Below, one piece after another: positions 33,782 to 46,495 of a DNA stretch of 64,000 nucleotides; the first letter of the stretch is position 1; each line of letters begins with the position of its first letter. The stretch comes from Otatea glauca (lineage: Eukaryota > Streptophyta > Magnoliopsida > Poales > Poaceae). The notes below the pieces were generated by a model. It had not been told where the DNA came from, made no database searches, and saw nothing but the letters and a program-made list of their open reading frames with translations. The translations under genes were made by a program, and so were the position numbers. The stretch lies in NCBI GenBank assembly GCA_036346275.1, contig CM070727.1:1231760-1295759 (forward strand). Direction: 5' to 3'.

Positions 33782-34192
33782 TGTCAGGAATCAAATGAAA
33801 TCCGAAACCCAGCGAGCAAAATAACAACCAGAACAGCAACGATTTGGGAAGAATATCACCTGCAGCCAAGAACACAATAGCTAGCTACCCTAACAAACCA
33901 AGAATACTCTAGATAGGGAATATGCCATGCTTTTCATTGCTTTCATTCAAGGTTTTTATACCCCATTACATCAAGTTTTCACCGAGATAACTCAGTCGCA
34001 ATAAACTAAAACAGAAATGGTAAAGTAAAACAACAGACGATTCTTTTAACGCTACTTTTGCCAGTAATTACTATCCATGGTCCATCCGCCGTTAGATGTT
34101 TTTGCCCTTTGAGATTAAATCTGCTCCGTAGCTTCTCCTTTAAGTGATGTCGCTGAATCGGTAACTTCATTGCCGAGTTTGAACTGTAGTTC
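33782..34192 (-). repeat. Chromovirus 3' LTR
   Basis: Left-hand LTR in window coordinates; the element reads on the minus strand. Begins 'tgtcagga' at the junction with unit B sequence 'gatgggggt'. Matches 45796-46198. The inner border is blurred by divergence and could extend to about 34210. Confidence 0.8.
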
Positions 34193-34216
34193 GCCCGGCT
34201 GAGCCTGGACTTGTCC

Positions 34217-37200
34217 TCAAGGCCGAAAATCTGGGAAGGTGTTTGTAATGAAACTGGCGTCCTCCCAGGTAGCATCTGTGGCCGGTAAATTCTCCCAATG
34301 AATGAGCCATTGAGTAACGGCTACTCCTTTCCTTGGTATCATCCGCCTGTCAAGAACAGCAAGGGGTGCGGTCTTGATTCTTCCTTGTGAATCAACCAAT
34401 GGCAGTCCCGGTAATGGAACAGCAGTCTGGCCAATGTGCTTCTTTAGTTGACTGACATGGAATACAGGATGTATTTCTGCGTCCATCGGCAATTGCAGCT
34501 TGTAAGCTACAGATCCAATTTTACTGATCACCCTAAAAGGCCCATAGTATTTGGAGGGTAGCTTAAGGATCCGCGTAAACCAAATGCATTTTGCCGATAC
34601 GGTTGCATTTTCAAGTAGACCATATCTCCCACTTGGAAACTTCTGTCTGATCTCTTCTTGTTCGCAAACCTCTTAATACGATTCTGAGCTTGCGCCAAAT
34701 TGTGCTTAAGATTTTTCATCATTTCATTCTTTTCTTCAATCGTAACTCTAGCTTCTTCTGAAATCTTGCATGGTATGGTCAGCTCAGCCAGCTGAGGTGG
34801 GGGGTATCCGTAAAGAGCCTGAAATGGGGTGGATTTCAATGAAGTATGATACGACGTGTTGTACCACCATTCCGCCAAAGTCAGCCAATTCAACCATTTT
34901 CTGGGTTCTTGGAAGACCATATTTCGCAAATATGCTTCTGAACATTGATTTACACGTTATGTTTGCCCGTCCGTTTGTGGATGATATGCTGAACTAAATC
35001 TGAGTGACACATTAAGGAGCTAGAAGATTTCTTGGAACAATTGACTGGTGAAGATTCGATCACGATCTGAAATAATGGCAGTTGGCATACCATGGAGCTT
35101 GAATATATTATCCATAAAAAGCTTCACGACTTTCTGCACAGTGTATGGATGAGAAAGCGCCATGAAATGTGCATACTTTGTAAGCCGATCAACCACTACC
35201 AAGATGACCTCTTTCCCATGTGAATTTGGAAGTCCTTCAACGAGATCTATAGAAATATGAGACCATGCCATCTCGGGTATCTCAAGAGGGTTCAGCAGCC
35301 CAGGGATTTGAACATGTTCAACTTTAGTTAATTGGCATACGGGACACTCTTTTACAAAATACTCCACACTCCTACGCAGCTTCGGCCAGTAAAATAATCG
35401 TTTGATTCGGTGGAATGTTGCTCTCACACCAGAGTGCCCACCAATGGCTGAAGTGTGAAAAGACTCCAGAAGTTTGGTTCTCAAATCCGTGGTATTACCC
35501 ACCAACAATCTTCCTTTGTATTTGATCAATCCTGCTTCCAGCCGATACTTGCTGTTAGGGTCGGAATTGTTCTGTATCTCTTCAAGTAACTTGTCTACCA
35601 TTGAGTCATTCACATAACTAGCCTTCACCTCATTCACCCACTCTGGAATAACATAGGTGATAGCCTTACAGGATTCACTGTCAACACATGGATGTTCAAC
35701 CCTTGACAAGTCATCTGCTACAAGGTTTTCCCTTCCCTTTTTGTACTCTATTTTAAAATCAAACTCCAGGAGTTTGAGCATCAATTTATGTTGAATACCC
35801 TCTACTAATTTTTGAGAAGTAATAAACCTCAAACTTTGTTGATCGGTTTTGATTATCACAGAACTTCCCAAAAGGTAATGTCTCCACTTTTTCAATGCCT
35901 CCAATATAGCCATGGCCTCCTTATCATAAATAGATTTGGCAGCAGCCCTTGGACCAAGAGTTTTGCTAAAATATGCAATGGGCTTCCCAGATTGCATGAG
36001 GACTGCCCCAATACCCGTGCCACTAGCATCTGTTTCTAATTGAAAAGGTTTAGTAAAATCAGGAAGCACCAACACTGGACATGAGGTCATGATATGCTTA
36101 AGTTGCTCAAACACTACTGAATGTTCAGGGCACCAATGGAATTGGTCCTTCTTCAATAAATCAAATAGAGGCCTGCAAATTTTCCCATAATCCTTCACAA
36201 AGCGTCTGTAATAACCAGTTAAACCCAGAAATCCTCTTAATTTAGAGACTGAATCAGGTGTTGGCCAGTTAAGAACATCTGCTATTTTCCTTGGATCAGT
36301 GGATACTCCGGCTGAGCTAATGATGTGGCCCAACCGCCCAAGTACTCAATGCTACTCACCCCAAAGACACATTTAGTTTTCTTTGCTACCAGCCGATGGT
36401 CTCTCAACAATTGCAAAGCTATTTTCAAGTGGTTCAAATGATCACTAAAGCTTTTGCTATAAATCAATATATCATCAGAAAAAAACCAAGACAAACTTCC
36501 TCACACATTCAGCAAAAACAGTATTCATTAGTGCTTGAAATGTAGGTGGGGCATTGGTTAAGCCAAACGGCATTATCGTGTATTCGTAATGTCCCAAATG
36601 GGTCTTGAATGCAGTCTTTGGAATGTCTTCTTCTCTCATCCGAATCTGATGGTACCCCGACCGAAGGTCCAGCTTGGAGAAAATGTCTGATCCATGAAGT
36701 TCATCAAGCAAATCTTCAATTACCGGCATGGGAAACTTATTTTTAATGGTCAAAGCATTCAATTGTCTGAAGTCCACACACATGCTCCATGCACCGTCTT
36801 TTTTTCTGACCATGACCACCGGAGAAGAGTAGGGATTGCAGCTGGGTCTAATCTCCCCGGTTTTCAGCATTCCTTTAATTATATCTTCCAGAGCCGTGCG
36901 TTGATGATGAGGAATGCGGTATGGCCTCAAATTTGGTGGTTCAGCACCGGGTTTCAAATGAATAATGTGATCACAATCCCTTTTTGGAGGTAATCCTTCC
37001 ACCTCTGAGAATACATCATAGGAGTTTAAGATTTCTTCTATCTCAGGGCTTGAGTTTGTTTCTGCATCTTGACAATCAATCTCAATGATATTCACTTGAA
37101 TGAATAATCCACTTACCCCTATTCTTGCCAACTTCTGGAACTGACCTGCAGTCATTAAGCATTTATCCGTTGGCTGAGTGCAATCTTGAAATTGGATTCT

Positions 37201-37975
37201 CTGACCACTTTTGTTCACAATCAAGAGTTTTTCTTTGAGGTCTAGCTCGATTGGACTATATTCATAAATCCAATCAGCTCCCAAGATTATATCATAACTA
37301 CCCAGATTCAACAATTTAAAGGTGGTAATAAAGAGAGTATCGAATTTTGTACTGCAAGTTTTCCACCTTAGCATTAGTTACTAGCGCACCTCCTCCTGCC
37401 ACAATGACTCTTCTCTGTGGCATAATACTGAGAGAATAACCAATATCCACGGCAAAATCATAATTCATGAATGAATCTGTACTACCAATGTATACTAACG
37501 CAATCGCTTTCATATTTCCAATATACAACACCAGAGAAAAAGTGATAGGTCCATCAATTCCGTGAGCTGCATACGCTGAGATGTGCATTAACTGTTCATT
37601 AGTGTCCACTGTATCCTCTTTACTCGGACTCCCTAGAGGTGTGACAAATCCAGACAAGTCTGCCAAAGCTTCACCCTCTTCAGTTGCCAGATTTCCTTCC
37701 TCACCGTGCAGCAGCAAAGTGTGTAAAGCATTTCTAATTTTGCATTGTTGACTATGCCCAGGGCTCCAAGGTTCATGACAATGCCAACATGTTTTAACTG
37801 CCAACTGGAACTTAACCTGGGATGGGTTTGCAAACTTCAATGGAATAGATGGTTTCAGCCGTGATCCCCACCAGAGGAACTGGATTTCCTTGCTCCTGCC
37901 GCCTTTTCCTCCAGCTTCGAATACCAGTAAGCTTCCAATAACCCTCTAGGCTGATGACTGCTAACATTGTATTTG
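34217..37975 (-). pseudogene. Chromovirus gag end and pol polyprotein (PR-RT-RH-INT-chromodomain), broken
   Basis: Order on the minus strand: end of gag with zinc knuckle CWHCHEPWSPGHSQQC (about 37790); protease region where the expected catalytic Asp position reads ALVYIGSTDSF; reverse transcriptase with VDFRQLNAL and MPFGLTNAPPTFQ; the active-site FSDDILIY in another frame after a T-run (about 36480); RNase H with LETDASGTGIGAVL; integrase HHCC finger (H..H..CPVCQ), SIDLVEGLP and IISDRDRIF; then a stop (TAA at 34957-34959) where the third catalytic acid (Glu) is expected; and a chromodomain (VLDRRMIPRK..WLIHWENLPATDATWED) at about 34230-34350. Frameshifts also occur at 36330, 35020 and 34530. 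The element cannot encode its own enzymes. Confidence 0.9.
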
Positions 37976-37979
37976 ATCG

Positions 37980-39600
37980 TGTAGGAATGAAAAATACTAA
38001 TCAAGCAATCAGAGGGGGTGAATGATTGTGCGGAAGCTAAAATAAACTTTTTGTGATTTTTGAAACACCCCAAACAAACTCAGATCGCTTAATTTGAATT
38101 CAACAAAAACCTTATTGCGCCGGACCAAACTTTTACTTGTACGCCGGACCAAACTTCGCTTCGACGAGAAAGTTTTGCATGTACTACGGACCAAAATTCT
38201 CATCAGAGTAAAACCAAATCAATTCACTCCGGACCAAACGAGACAGATCGATATATATTCACTAAAACTAAGATTCTCGAAGATCTAACCGTTAGATTGA
38301 TATGAAAATTTAATCAGAGAAACTAGATTCGAAGCTAACACAAAAATAATTAACTCAATCGGACTTATGGATGCGAGTTATATTCTTTGCAAGACAATGA
38401 AACAAAACCGATCTAACAAGCGATAGACCAAATTCAAACTAGCGACGGACCAAACTCAAACAATGAGATTAACCGAAGATCCCACCGTTGGATTAATGTG
38501 AAATTTTACCTGAAGAAACTATACTCAATTATGAATCTAACCCAATAAGAATCAACTCGATCGAACCTACGGATCAAAAGTTATTAACCTCGCAAGCATG
38601 CTGTGACAGAATATGACGAGAACTGACCAAACTCTAATTTCGTGATTAATCACAATCTACAAAAGATTAAACAACGAAACTTTGAGAAACACTAAGTTGA
38701 TACTCCAGGAAGGTTTTGTATGGATCAAATCAATATTAAACTTGTTGAAACAAGAGAGACAATGAATCAATCTATAAAAACAAAAACCGGGCAAACAAAC
38801 CAGAAGACGATCACTGAATCGAAATACCGTAGCACGACGTTTACTGTAGCTGCGCTGGACACTGTATCGTCGATTTTTCCTTCGCTCAGATGTCGCCGCC
38901 TGTACTTCTGAACATGACGAAAGATCAGCCGCAGGGGAACTTTTTAGCCGTAAAGAAATCGATCTTTATTTCTTTTTGTCTAGTCTGGTTACAGTACTCC
39001 AAACAAAAGAGTACAAACCCTAAAACCTCAGCGCTCAAAATAAACAGGAGAAACCTCCCCCTATTTATACTGAGTAAACATAAAGAGATTGAATACAACT
39101 CCACTTCCAACATGGAAAGAGTTTGTATACATCTCAACCTGGCCCAACATGGCCAAAAACAACTCTTGCACGTATGTACAGCCCACATGCTATAAATACG
39201 TGACTAACCAGCCTCCATGTGCATGTTCTCTAGCCCGAACGTTCCGCATGACATCCTTGACCACCAAGACCTCGATTCCTCTCTGAATCTAGTCCCGAAC
39301 CTCAGTTCCTCCATGAACCTAGTTCCAGTCCCGTCATCGACCACGTTCGCCCTCAAGCAACACCTGCCATGAATAAACAAGAAACAATTTCGAGCACAAG
39401 TCCACGACTTGACTCAACATCGGTCCATGCAACCACTCACACGAGTGCATTGCATCAAGCAGAATCATTATCATGCTATCACTAGCATATCAAGTAAACA
39501 TCTGAAACAGCACATACCAAAGCACCACACATGCCATGAGCACAACCACTTTGCAATGCCAATTTTATTACTAAGCCAATTTTTCAGCACATGATTTCAC
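37980..39600 (-). repeat. Sirevirus-like 3' LTR
   Basis: Direct repeat of 43495-45123 with scattered substitutions and small indels. It contains about seven copies of a 'cggaccaaa'-type motif (near 38122, 38146, 38185, 38231, 38424, 38443 and 38625). Confidence 0.9.
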
Positions 39601-41289
39601 AATCTCCCCCTTGATGAAAACATTGGCAACACCACTTAGAATTGAACATTGGCATTCACCTCGCAAGAAAAGTTTTTGAAATCAAAAAGTTCTAAAATCA
39701 AAAACCAAAGTGAATAACACAAAATCTCCCCCTTTGACAAATATGTAAAGTGAAAAACTCCCCTAGGTGAAAATAAGAAAAATCTCCCCCTAAGAAGAAT
39801 AATGTGAGTGAATGATTGAATATCACTTATACAAGAACATGTGCATGTGTAAAGTGCATGTATAAAGTTCTCCAAAAAAAATCTCCTCCAAAATTCTCTA
39901 GAGTGGCAAAGCTCTCCCCCTTTGACAATGGATTCATCAAGAATACAAAAGAGAGAAAACAAAATCTTTTTATTTTTTTAAGGTTTGACAATTTTTTTTA
40001 TGTAATGAGCATTATAAGTCATCCACAAATGTAGCAAATTCATCACCAAACCATGCTATCAAAAATACTTGCACCCTCAAATCTACACAAAGACAATGTA
40101 GAGTAAGCATAACTAGAAATCAAGTACTGTTAACAATTTATTGCATGGCATGATCTCGCTTTCTCGACAATCTAAAAACCTAAAAACATTGAATTTTTGT
40201 GCATTTTATTTATGCTTGAAAAACTGATTCATTGATTGATTGCAACAATAACAATTGCAAGGAATTATATGCACCATCAGCCTTACTTTTCAACCATGCC
40301 AAGCAATCACAAGCTTAAGGTTTCATGGTTTTGGTCACACACAACCTCTTCCAAGTTCATATCAAAGTGCAATGATAAGCAATCTCGTAAAGAAGAAGTG
40401 CGATAGTACATAACCTTGATCTTGCATTTATCAACAATCACTCTTTGAGCTTTAGCTCTTAACTTTGATAAATTTCATATTTAGCATTTTTTGAGCAGGA
40501 TCAAGATAGCCAAGAAAGTTCAACCATGACAAGATTTAATTCAAGTTGTCATTCCAATTAAATAGTCATGACATAAACTACACCATATATGCATAAATAT
40601 GAAGTTGCAAAGACCTTGTAGCATAAACATGGCTTCAAATGACATATATGTATGATATATAATGCTCATTACTTTTTCATTGTTTTTCATTTTTTTTGTT
40701 TTTCATTTACAAAACACACAAAATAAAAGTATGTTAACAAAATATTACAAAGTTTTCAAAAACTCCCCCTCAAAACAAACCATCTTAAAAACTTTCTTCA
40801 AAATTGTCACCCAATGGGATTAATTTTTTTAAACAAAAGTCTGAAAGAACAATCCTCCCAATAGAGCAAACGAAAGAAATTTTCACCAAAAGTTCATTAA
40901 CTCCCCCTCAAATGAATAACCAATGAAATCAAAAGAGAGGTGATGATATACATGTGTTTGAGTTATCATGGTATGTTCAGTTAAGCATAAGTATGAATCA
41001 TGATAAATAAATACTAAGCATGAAAAGGTATGATATAAGATATAACATGATTGAACATGGCAGGGGATACATATGAGCATATAAGCAAACATCTCATCTC
41101 ATGCCACAATTAGATATGTGTGAATGTAAAAGATATGAGTGTATAAAATAACTCACAAAGTAGGTGAAGAATTATTGCACATACCTCTTGAAGGCCATCT
41201 CAAATGTGAGAACCATCTAAGTCTTGATCACATCTTGCAAAAGACCAAGATCCACTAAGCTTATATTCTCCAACCCGCATCTGAAAAAC
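39601..41289 (-). other. Non-coding region with reiterated polypurine tracts
   Basis: Lies between gag and the 3' LTR. 'ctccccc' or close forms (GGGGGAG on the minus strand) occur near 39604, 39726, 39758, 39784, 39913, 40763 and 40901. Only the first abuts the LTR and is the likely functional tract. No pol-like protein is encoded in any frame. Confidence 0.75.
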
Positions 41290-43434
41290 CTACATAGCAC
41301 TAGAAGATGTCGAGGCCTCGGTACTGGGGTTAGAAATAAAATGTTTAGGAATCCAAGCAGAGACACATGACGCTGTGATGAGGCACAACACGAGTATTCT
41401 TATGCACAAAATCAGATTTGCCCTTTCTCGTGTTTCTAGCAACAAAAGGTGTTTGCATCACCCTAGGCACATGATGAGGAGTAAAGTGTACCTGTCTGAA
41501 ATTAGACCTAGCCTTAGCCTTGTCTTTCTTTTGTTGTTTGGCTAGTCTAAAGCAAAAATCTACTAAGTGTCCATCTCTACCATAATGAGTGCAAGTGTAC
41601 TTAACACGATGTTTAGCTTTAGAAGTAGAAGCAACATTTGCATTCATTATAGTAGAAGATAAAACTCCAGCAGACTTAAAAACAATTTTCTTAGGCTCAT
41701 TGACAACTTAACAACAGTGGGAGCATGTGATTTATGATGAGCATAAGAATCAAAACCTAAACCTTTGTTATGCATGCTAACCCTTGATTGATCAAAAATC
41801 ATGTTTAGGTTTTTCTTTCCTTTAGTGAAACGTTCTAAAGATTTTTCCAAGTAATCAACCTTTCGAGAAAGAGTTAAACAATTATTACAAGAAACGTCCA
41901 CTTTTCCTTTTTGCTTGCGACAAGTTGAGCATGAAAGAACCTCATGTGTGAGCAAATCATTTGTCATTTGAGAAACTCTAGTATTAGCATCATGCAACTT
42001 CAATTCAAGAATTGAACATTTAGAACAAGAAGTTGATTCATCCAAATCAGAAGTAGAGCAACTAGCATCTTTAATTTGTTTGCAATTCAAATCAACAAGT
42101 TTCTCATTCTTCTCAATTTCATCTCTAAGCTTATCAAGAGTTGAAGCATGAACATTTCTTAGTGAAGTAAGCTCAGAATAAATTAAGTCACATGATTTGC
42201 AAGCATCATCATCAGGAATCAAAGATTTAAGTCTAGCAATTTCAGCATTAAAAGATTCAATCAAAACATTATGTTTCTTAATTTTCTTGTTTCTTTTCTC
42301 TAAAAGTGTACCAAGACGAACAACGAGATCAAAGCTCATCGTAAGAAGGATTTACCTCGTTTCCCTCTTTGTCAAGTTCATCTTGGTTGAGCTGTCCATA
42401 CTTGCCATGAGACACAAGCTCGTCAAGTCTTGTCTCGTCTTACCTTTGGATATTGTATCTTCATCACTGCTTTCAGAGTCTACATCACTCAAGTTGACTT
42501 GTTCAAGTGCTGAAAGAACTCGACGCACAACTTTGCTATTTAGGAAGCTCCTTTTCTTCTTGTGAATTTTTACCTGAAATTTTGGACAATTCGGACGAAT
42601 ATGGTTGAGATCGCCACACTCGTAGCACCTAGGAGGACTACCACCTACTCTCTTTCTCATGCTGACATTCTGCAAAGCTTTATTAAAGCGAGAAGAGAGT
42701 AGTGCCAAATCTTCTTCAGGAAATTCTTCAATTTGTTCATCTGTTAGAGACGACAAGGAGGACAAAGCAAAGTTAGAAGAAGAATTAGCATTTGACATGT
42801 TAGGGTTAGAGATCAAAGCAACTGATTTAGAATTACCTTTCCTAGCAAGAACATCTAATCCATGAGTCTTCAACTTAGAATAAAGAACATCTAATGTGAG
42901 TGTGCTCATGATAGTAGATTCTTGTATAGATGTTACCTTCATCTCCCACACTGACATGTCCAAAGCACTAAGCATTTGTCTAGCATTAGCAGCATCGTCA
43001 TAGCTAACCCCAACAGCACGTAGATTGCTAAGAATTTTATTAAAGCGTGCAAAAAGTCATCTAGACTCACGGGTTTCATCTCAAACGCATATATTCTTTT
43101 TTGTAAATATCTTGGCGAACCTCTTTGACAGTGTTTGATCCTTCGTGATAGTCACAAAGAGATTTCCATACCTCATATGCGGACCGAAGATGAACCACTC
43201 GATCGAAGTCGCTGCGTCCCAAGCCCTGGATGGTCAAGTTGCGTGCCCTGCTGTTTGCTTCAACATGTGCGCGATTGACGTCGTTGACGTTGTCGTTCTC
43301 AGGAACTTCGTACGGCTTGTAGACCTTCTCTCAAATTGCGAAGACCTGTGCTTGGATGTATGCCTCCATCTTGGCCTTCCAAAACTGAAAATCAACACCA
43401 TCGAAAATACAAGGTTTTGTCGAATAACGATCCA
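41290..43434 (-). pseudogene. Copia-type gag with two zinc knuckles
   Basis: Starts ATG at 43434, with FDGVDFQFWKAKM and a UBN2-like middle (SAYEVWKSLCDYHEG, then MLSALDMSVWEMKVTSI). A zinc knuckle CYECGDLNHIRPNC (about 42600) and a second knuckle CTHYGRDGHLVDFC (about 41560) follow, after a coiled-coil-rich Lys/Glu/Leu region (41700-42330). It ends near AWIPKHFISNP at about 41310-41340 with TAG at about 41290. At least one nonsense codon (about 43345) and frame changes near 43000, 42345 and 41650 show it is inactive. A coiled coil and two knuckles are typical of long Sirevirus gag proteins. Confidence 0.8.
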
Positions 43435-43480
43435 TTGGTATGAATTCTAATCATTGGTTAAGAATAATTAGAAAAACCTT

Positions 43481-43492
43481 GCTCTGATACCA
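43481..43492 (-). other. Primer-binding site, Sirevirus-like element
   Basis: The minus strand reads TGGTATCAGAGC two bases after the 5' LTR, complementary to initiator Met tRNA. Confidence 0.85.
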
Positions 43493-43494
43493 CT

Positions 43495-45123
43495 TGTAGG
43501 ATCGAAAAATACTAATCTAGCAATCAGAGGGGGGTGAATGATTGCGCGGAAGCTAAAATAAAATTTTTGTGATTTTTGAAACACCCCAAACAAACTCAGA
43601 TCGCTTAATTTGAATTCAACAAAAACCTTATTGCGCCGGACCAAACTTTTACTTGTACGCCGGACCAAACTTCGCTTCGGACAGAAAGTTTTGCATTTAC
43701 TACGGACCAAAATTCTACTGTAGCAAAACCAAATCAATTCACTCCGGACCAAACGAGACAGACTGATATATGTTCACTAAAACTAAGATTCCTGAAGATC
43801 TAACCGTTAGATTGATATGAAAATTTAACTGTAGAAACTAGATTCAATTACGAAGCTAACACAAAAATAATTAACTCAATCGGACTTATGGATCTGGATT
43901 TATATTCTTTGCAAGACAGCTGAAACAAAAACCGTTCTAACAGCGATAGACCAAATTCAAACTAGCGACGGACCAAACTCAAACAATGAGATTAACCGAA
44001 GATCCCACCGTTGGATTAATGTGAAATTTTACCTGAAGAAACTATACTCAATTATGAATCTAACCCAACAAGAATCAACTCGATCGAACCTACGGATCAA
44101 AAGTTATTAACCTCGCAAGCATGCTGTGACAGAATATGACGAGAACTGACCAAACTCTAATTTCGTGATTAATCACAATCTACAAAAGATTAAACAACGA
44201 AACTTTGAGAAACTCTAAGTTGATACTCTAGGAAGGTTTTGTATGGATCAAATCAATATTAAACTTGTTGAAACAAGAGAGACAATGAATCAATCTATAA
44301 AAACAAAAACCGGGCAAACAAACCAGAAGACGATCACTGAATCGAAATACCGTAGCACGACGTTCATTTGTAGCTGCATTTGGACATCATGATCGTCGAT
44401 TTTTCCTTCGCTCGGATGTCGCGCTTTGTACTTCGAACATGACGAAAGATCACCGCAGGGAACTTTTTAGCCGTAAAGAAATCGATCTTTATTTCTTTTG
44501 TCTAGTCAGTTCTGATACTCCAAACAAAAGAGTACAAATCCTAAAACCTCAGCGCTCAAAATAAACAGGAGAAACCTCCCCCTATTTATACTGAGTAAAC
44601 ATAAAGAGATTGAATACAACTCCACTTCCAACATGGAAAGAGTTTGTATACATCTCAACCTGGCTCAACATGGCCAAAAACAACTCTTGCATGTATGTAC
44701 AGCCCACATGCTATAAATACGTGACTAACCAGCCTCCATGTGCATGTTCTCTAGCCCGAACGTTCCGCATGACATCCTTGACCACCAAGACCTCGATTCC
44801 TCTCTGAATCTAGTCCCGAACCTCAGTTCCTCCATGAACCTAGTTCCAGTCCTGTCATCGACCACGTTCGCCCTCAAGCAACACCTGCACATGAATAAAC
44901 AAGAAACAATTTCGAGCACAAGTCCACGACTTGACTCAACATCAGTCCATGCAACCACTCACACGAGTGCATTGCATCAAGCATAATCATTATCATGCTA
45001 TCACAAGCATATCAAGTAAACATCTGAAACAGCACATACAACAGCACCACACATGCCATGAGCACAACCACTTTGCAATGCCAATTTCATTACTAAGCCA
45101 ATTTTCCAGCACATGATTTCACA
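43495..45123 (-). repeat. Sirevirus-like 5' LTR
   Basis: Starts at 'tgtagg' right after the primer site and ends 'gatttcaca' at 45123, adjacent to chromovirus gag. Same internal 'cggaccaaa' repeats as the other LTR. Confidence 0.9.
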
Positions 45124-45660
45124 GATCTCTTCTTTAAGTCCCCCAATAAAACAGCTAAGCAAGTAATTCTCCTGTAAATACGGGTGGTCACTCACGCTTC
45201 ACCAGCTCCACACACTTTTCAAAGTAATCGATGTACTTCACCACAGAACTAATGCGCTTGATTCCCTGCAGTTTCTCTACCGCTTCATGAGCATTGGCTT
45301 CAGAAAACCGATCACAAACTATAGCACAAAACTGAGACCAATTCAAAGAATTCCAAGGTATACCAATTCCTTTAAACCATGTGTTAGCACGACCAACCAG
45401 ATGACCAACTGCCAAATTGACCCAGTGTTCAGGCGGCGTACCCGCCATTTCAAAAAAATTCTCACATTGATCAATCCATCCAAGCGGGTTATCTCCAGAA
45501 AATACTGACAATTCTAGCTTTGGCCCCTTGATAACCGCTTCTGCATATAGATGAGTCTGATTGGCTTCGGCGCAGAAGGGAGTCCCTTGATAACCGCTTC
45601 TGCATATAGATCCGCAAGTCGTTCCTGTAATTTCACAATTTCTTCTTGTACATCCATCTC
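45124..45660 (-). pseudogene. Chromovirus gag, N-terminal part
   Basis: Minus frame with FSGDNPLGWIDQCENFFEMA, then WFKGIG, FCAIVCDRF and LQGIKRISSVVKYIDYFE, the usual capsid (Retrotrans_gag) pattern. It continues to CFIGGLKEEI, where the nested element interrupts it. A 27-bp direct duplication ('cccttgataaccgcttctgc'...) at 45520-45611 disturbs the start region. Confidence 0.85.
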
Positions 45661-45780
45661 AAACTTGTACTCTAACAAATTTATGTGTTAACCGATCTGC
45701 AATACTCAAAGATTGGGGGATTTTACGGATAATCCAACCCCATTCCACAAGCAGATCCAAAAATAGCCGAGGAAAGGAAG

Positions 45781-45792
45781 GCTCTGATACCA
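45781..45792 (-). other. Primer-binding site, chromovirus
   Basis: The minus strand reads TGGTATCAGAGC, complementary to the 3' end of initiator methionine tRNA. It sits 3-4 bases from the LTR edge. Confidence 0.85.
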
Positions 45793-45795
45793 AAA

Positions 45796-46198
45796 AGTCA
45801 GGACTCGAATGAAATCCGAAACCCAGCGAGCAAAATAACAACCAGAACAGCAACGATTTGGAAAGAATATCACCTGCAGCCAAGAACACAGTAGCTAGCT
45901 ACCCTAACAAACTAAGGTTAGGGAATATGCCATGCTTTTCATTGCTGTCATTCAAGGTTTTTATACCCCATTACATCAAGCTTTCACCGAGATAACTCAG
46001 TCGCAGTAAACTAAAACAGAAATGGTAAAGTAAAACAACAGACAGTTCTTTTAACGCTACTTTTGCCAGTAATTACTATCCATTGTCCTTCCGCCGTTAG
46101 ATGTGTTTGCCCTTTGAGATTAAATCTGCTCCGTAGCTTCTCCTTTTAAGCGATGTCGCTGAATCGGTAACTTCATTGCCGAGTTTGAACTGTAGTTC
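45796..46198 (-). repeat. Chromovirus 5' LTR
   Basis: Right-hand LTR, directly followed on the minus strand by the tRNA-Met primer site at 45781-45792. The outer border lies between 46198 and 46218, after which unit sequence ('gtgcagtggggaggg') resumes. Confidence 0.8.
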
Positions 46199-46495
46199 TT
46201 CCACCTCCAGCTCTGATAGGGTGCAGTGGGGAGGGTGTGACAGTTGCGTTGGAGGACCATGTGAGCGGCCCGCGGTGGAGCAGTTCGGCATAGCGGTGAA
46301 ACATTAGGGTATGGGTAATGGATAACCATGCCACCCCTAGCTTCGGGATTGGAGATCAGAGAAAGAGTTATCACAGGAGTAACATGGGAGACATATTTAA
46401 GGTGGGCTTTTCATGGGTCCAAACGAGCAATATTGGGCCTGTCCATCCATAGTGTTTATTGGGCTTTACGCGGCATGACACCTTCTAACTCTTAA

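Larger units (their letters stand above)
37980..45123 (-). mobile_element. Nested Ty1/copia Sirevirus-like element, gag-only
   Basis: LTRs 37980-39600 and 43495-45123 (about 1.6 kb) begin 'tgtagga' and end 'gatttcaca'. The tRNA-Met primer site is at 43481-43492 and a purine tract (minus AAGGGGGAGAT) abuts the 3' LTR at 39601-39612. The internal region holds gag (41290-43434) but no protease, integrase or reverse transcriptase; 39613-41289 is non-coding with repeated purine tracts. Target duplication: GATC on both sides (AGATC / CGATC), inside gag of the chromovirus. LTR size, two gag zinc knuckles and multiple purine tracts suggest the Sirevirus lineage (inference). Confidence 0.85.
33782..46218 (-). 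mobile_element. Ty3/gypsy chromovirus-type LTR retrotransposon (split by a nested element)
   Basis: Direct repeats 33782-34192 and 45796-46198 (about 410 bp, roughly 15 differences by eye) are the LTRs. The primer-binding site 'gctctgatacca' at 45781-45792 is complementary to initiator Met tRNA and shows minus-strand orientation. Gag lies at 45124-45660 and 37700-37975, pol at 34217-37700. Without the nested 7.1 kb element it is about 5.3 kb. Size, short LTRs and a C-terminal chromodomain fit a Reina-like chromovirus. Unit A retains the uninterrupted target near 15270. Confidence 0.9.

Noticed and set aside
35812..36039. Plus-strand open frames within the pol region
   Set aside because: Antisense shadows of RNase H/RT coding sequence.
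38094..38288. Small Arg-rich frames in the 1.6 kb LTR (also 43468-43752)
   Set aside because: Their repeats (SLVRRT) come from the CGGACCAAAC DNA motif; LTR sequence, not a gene.
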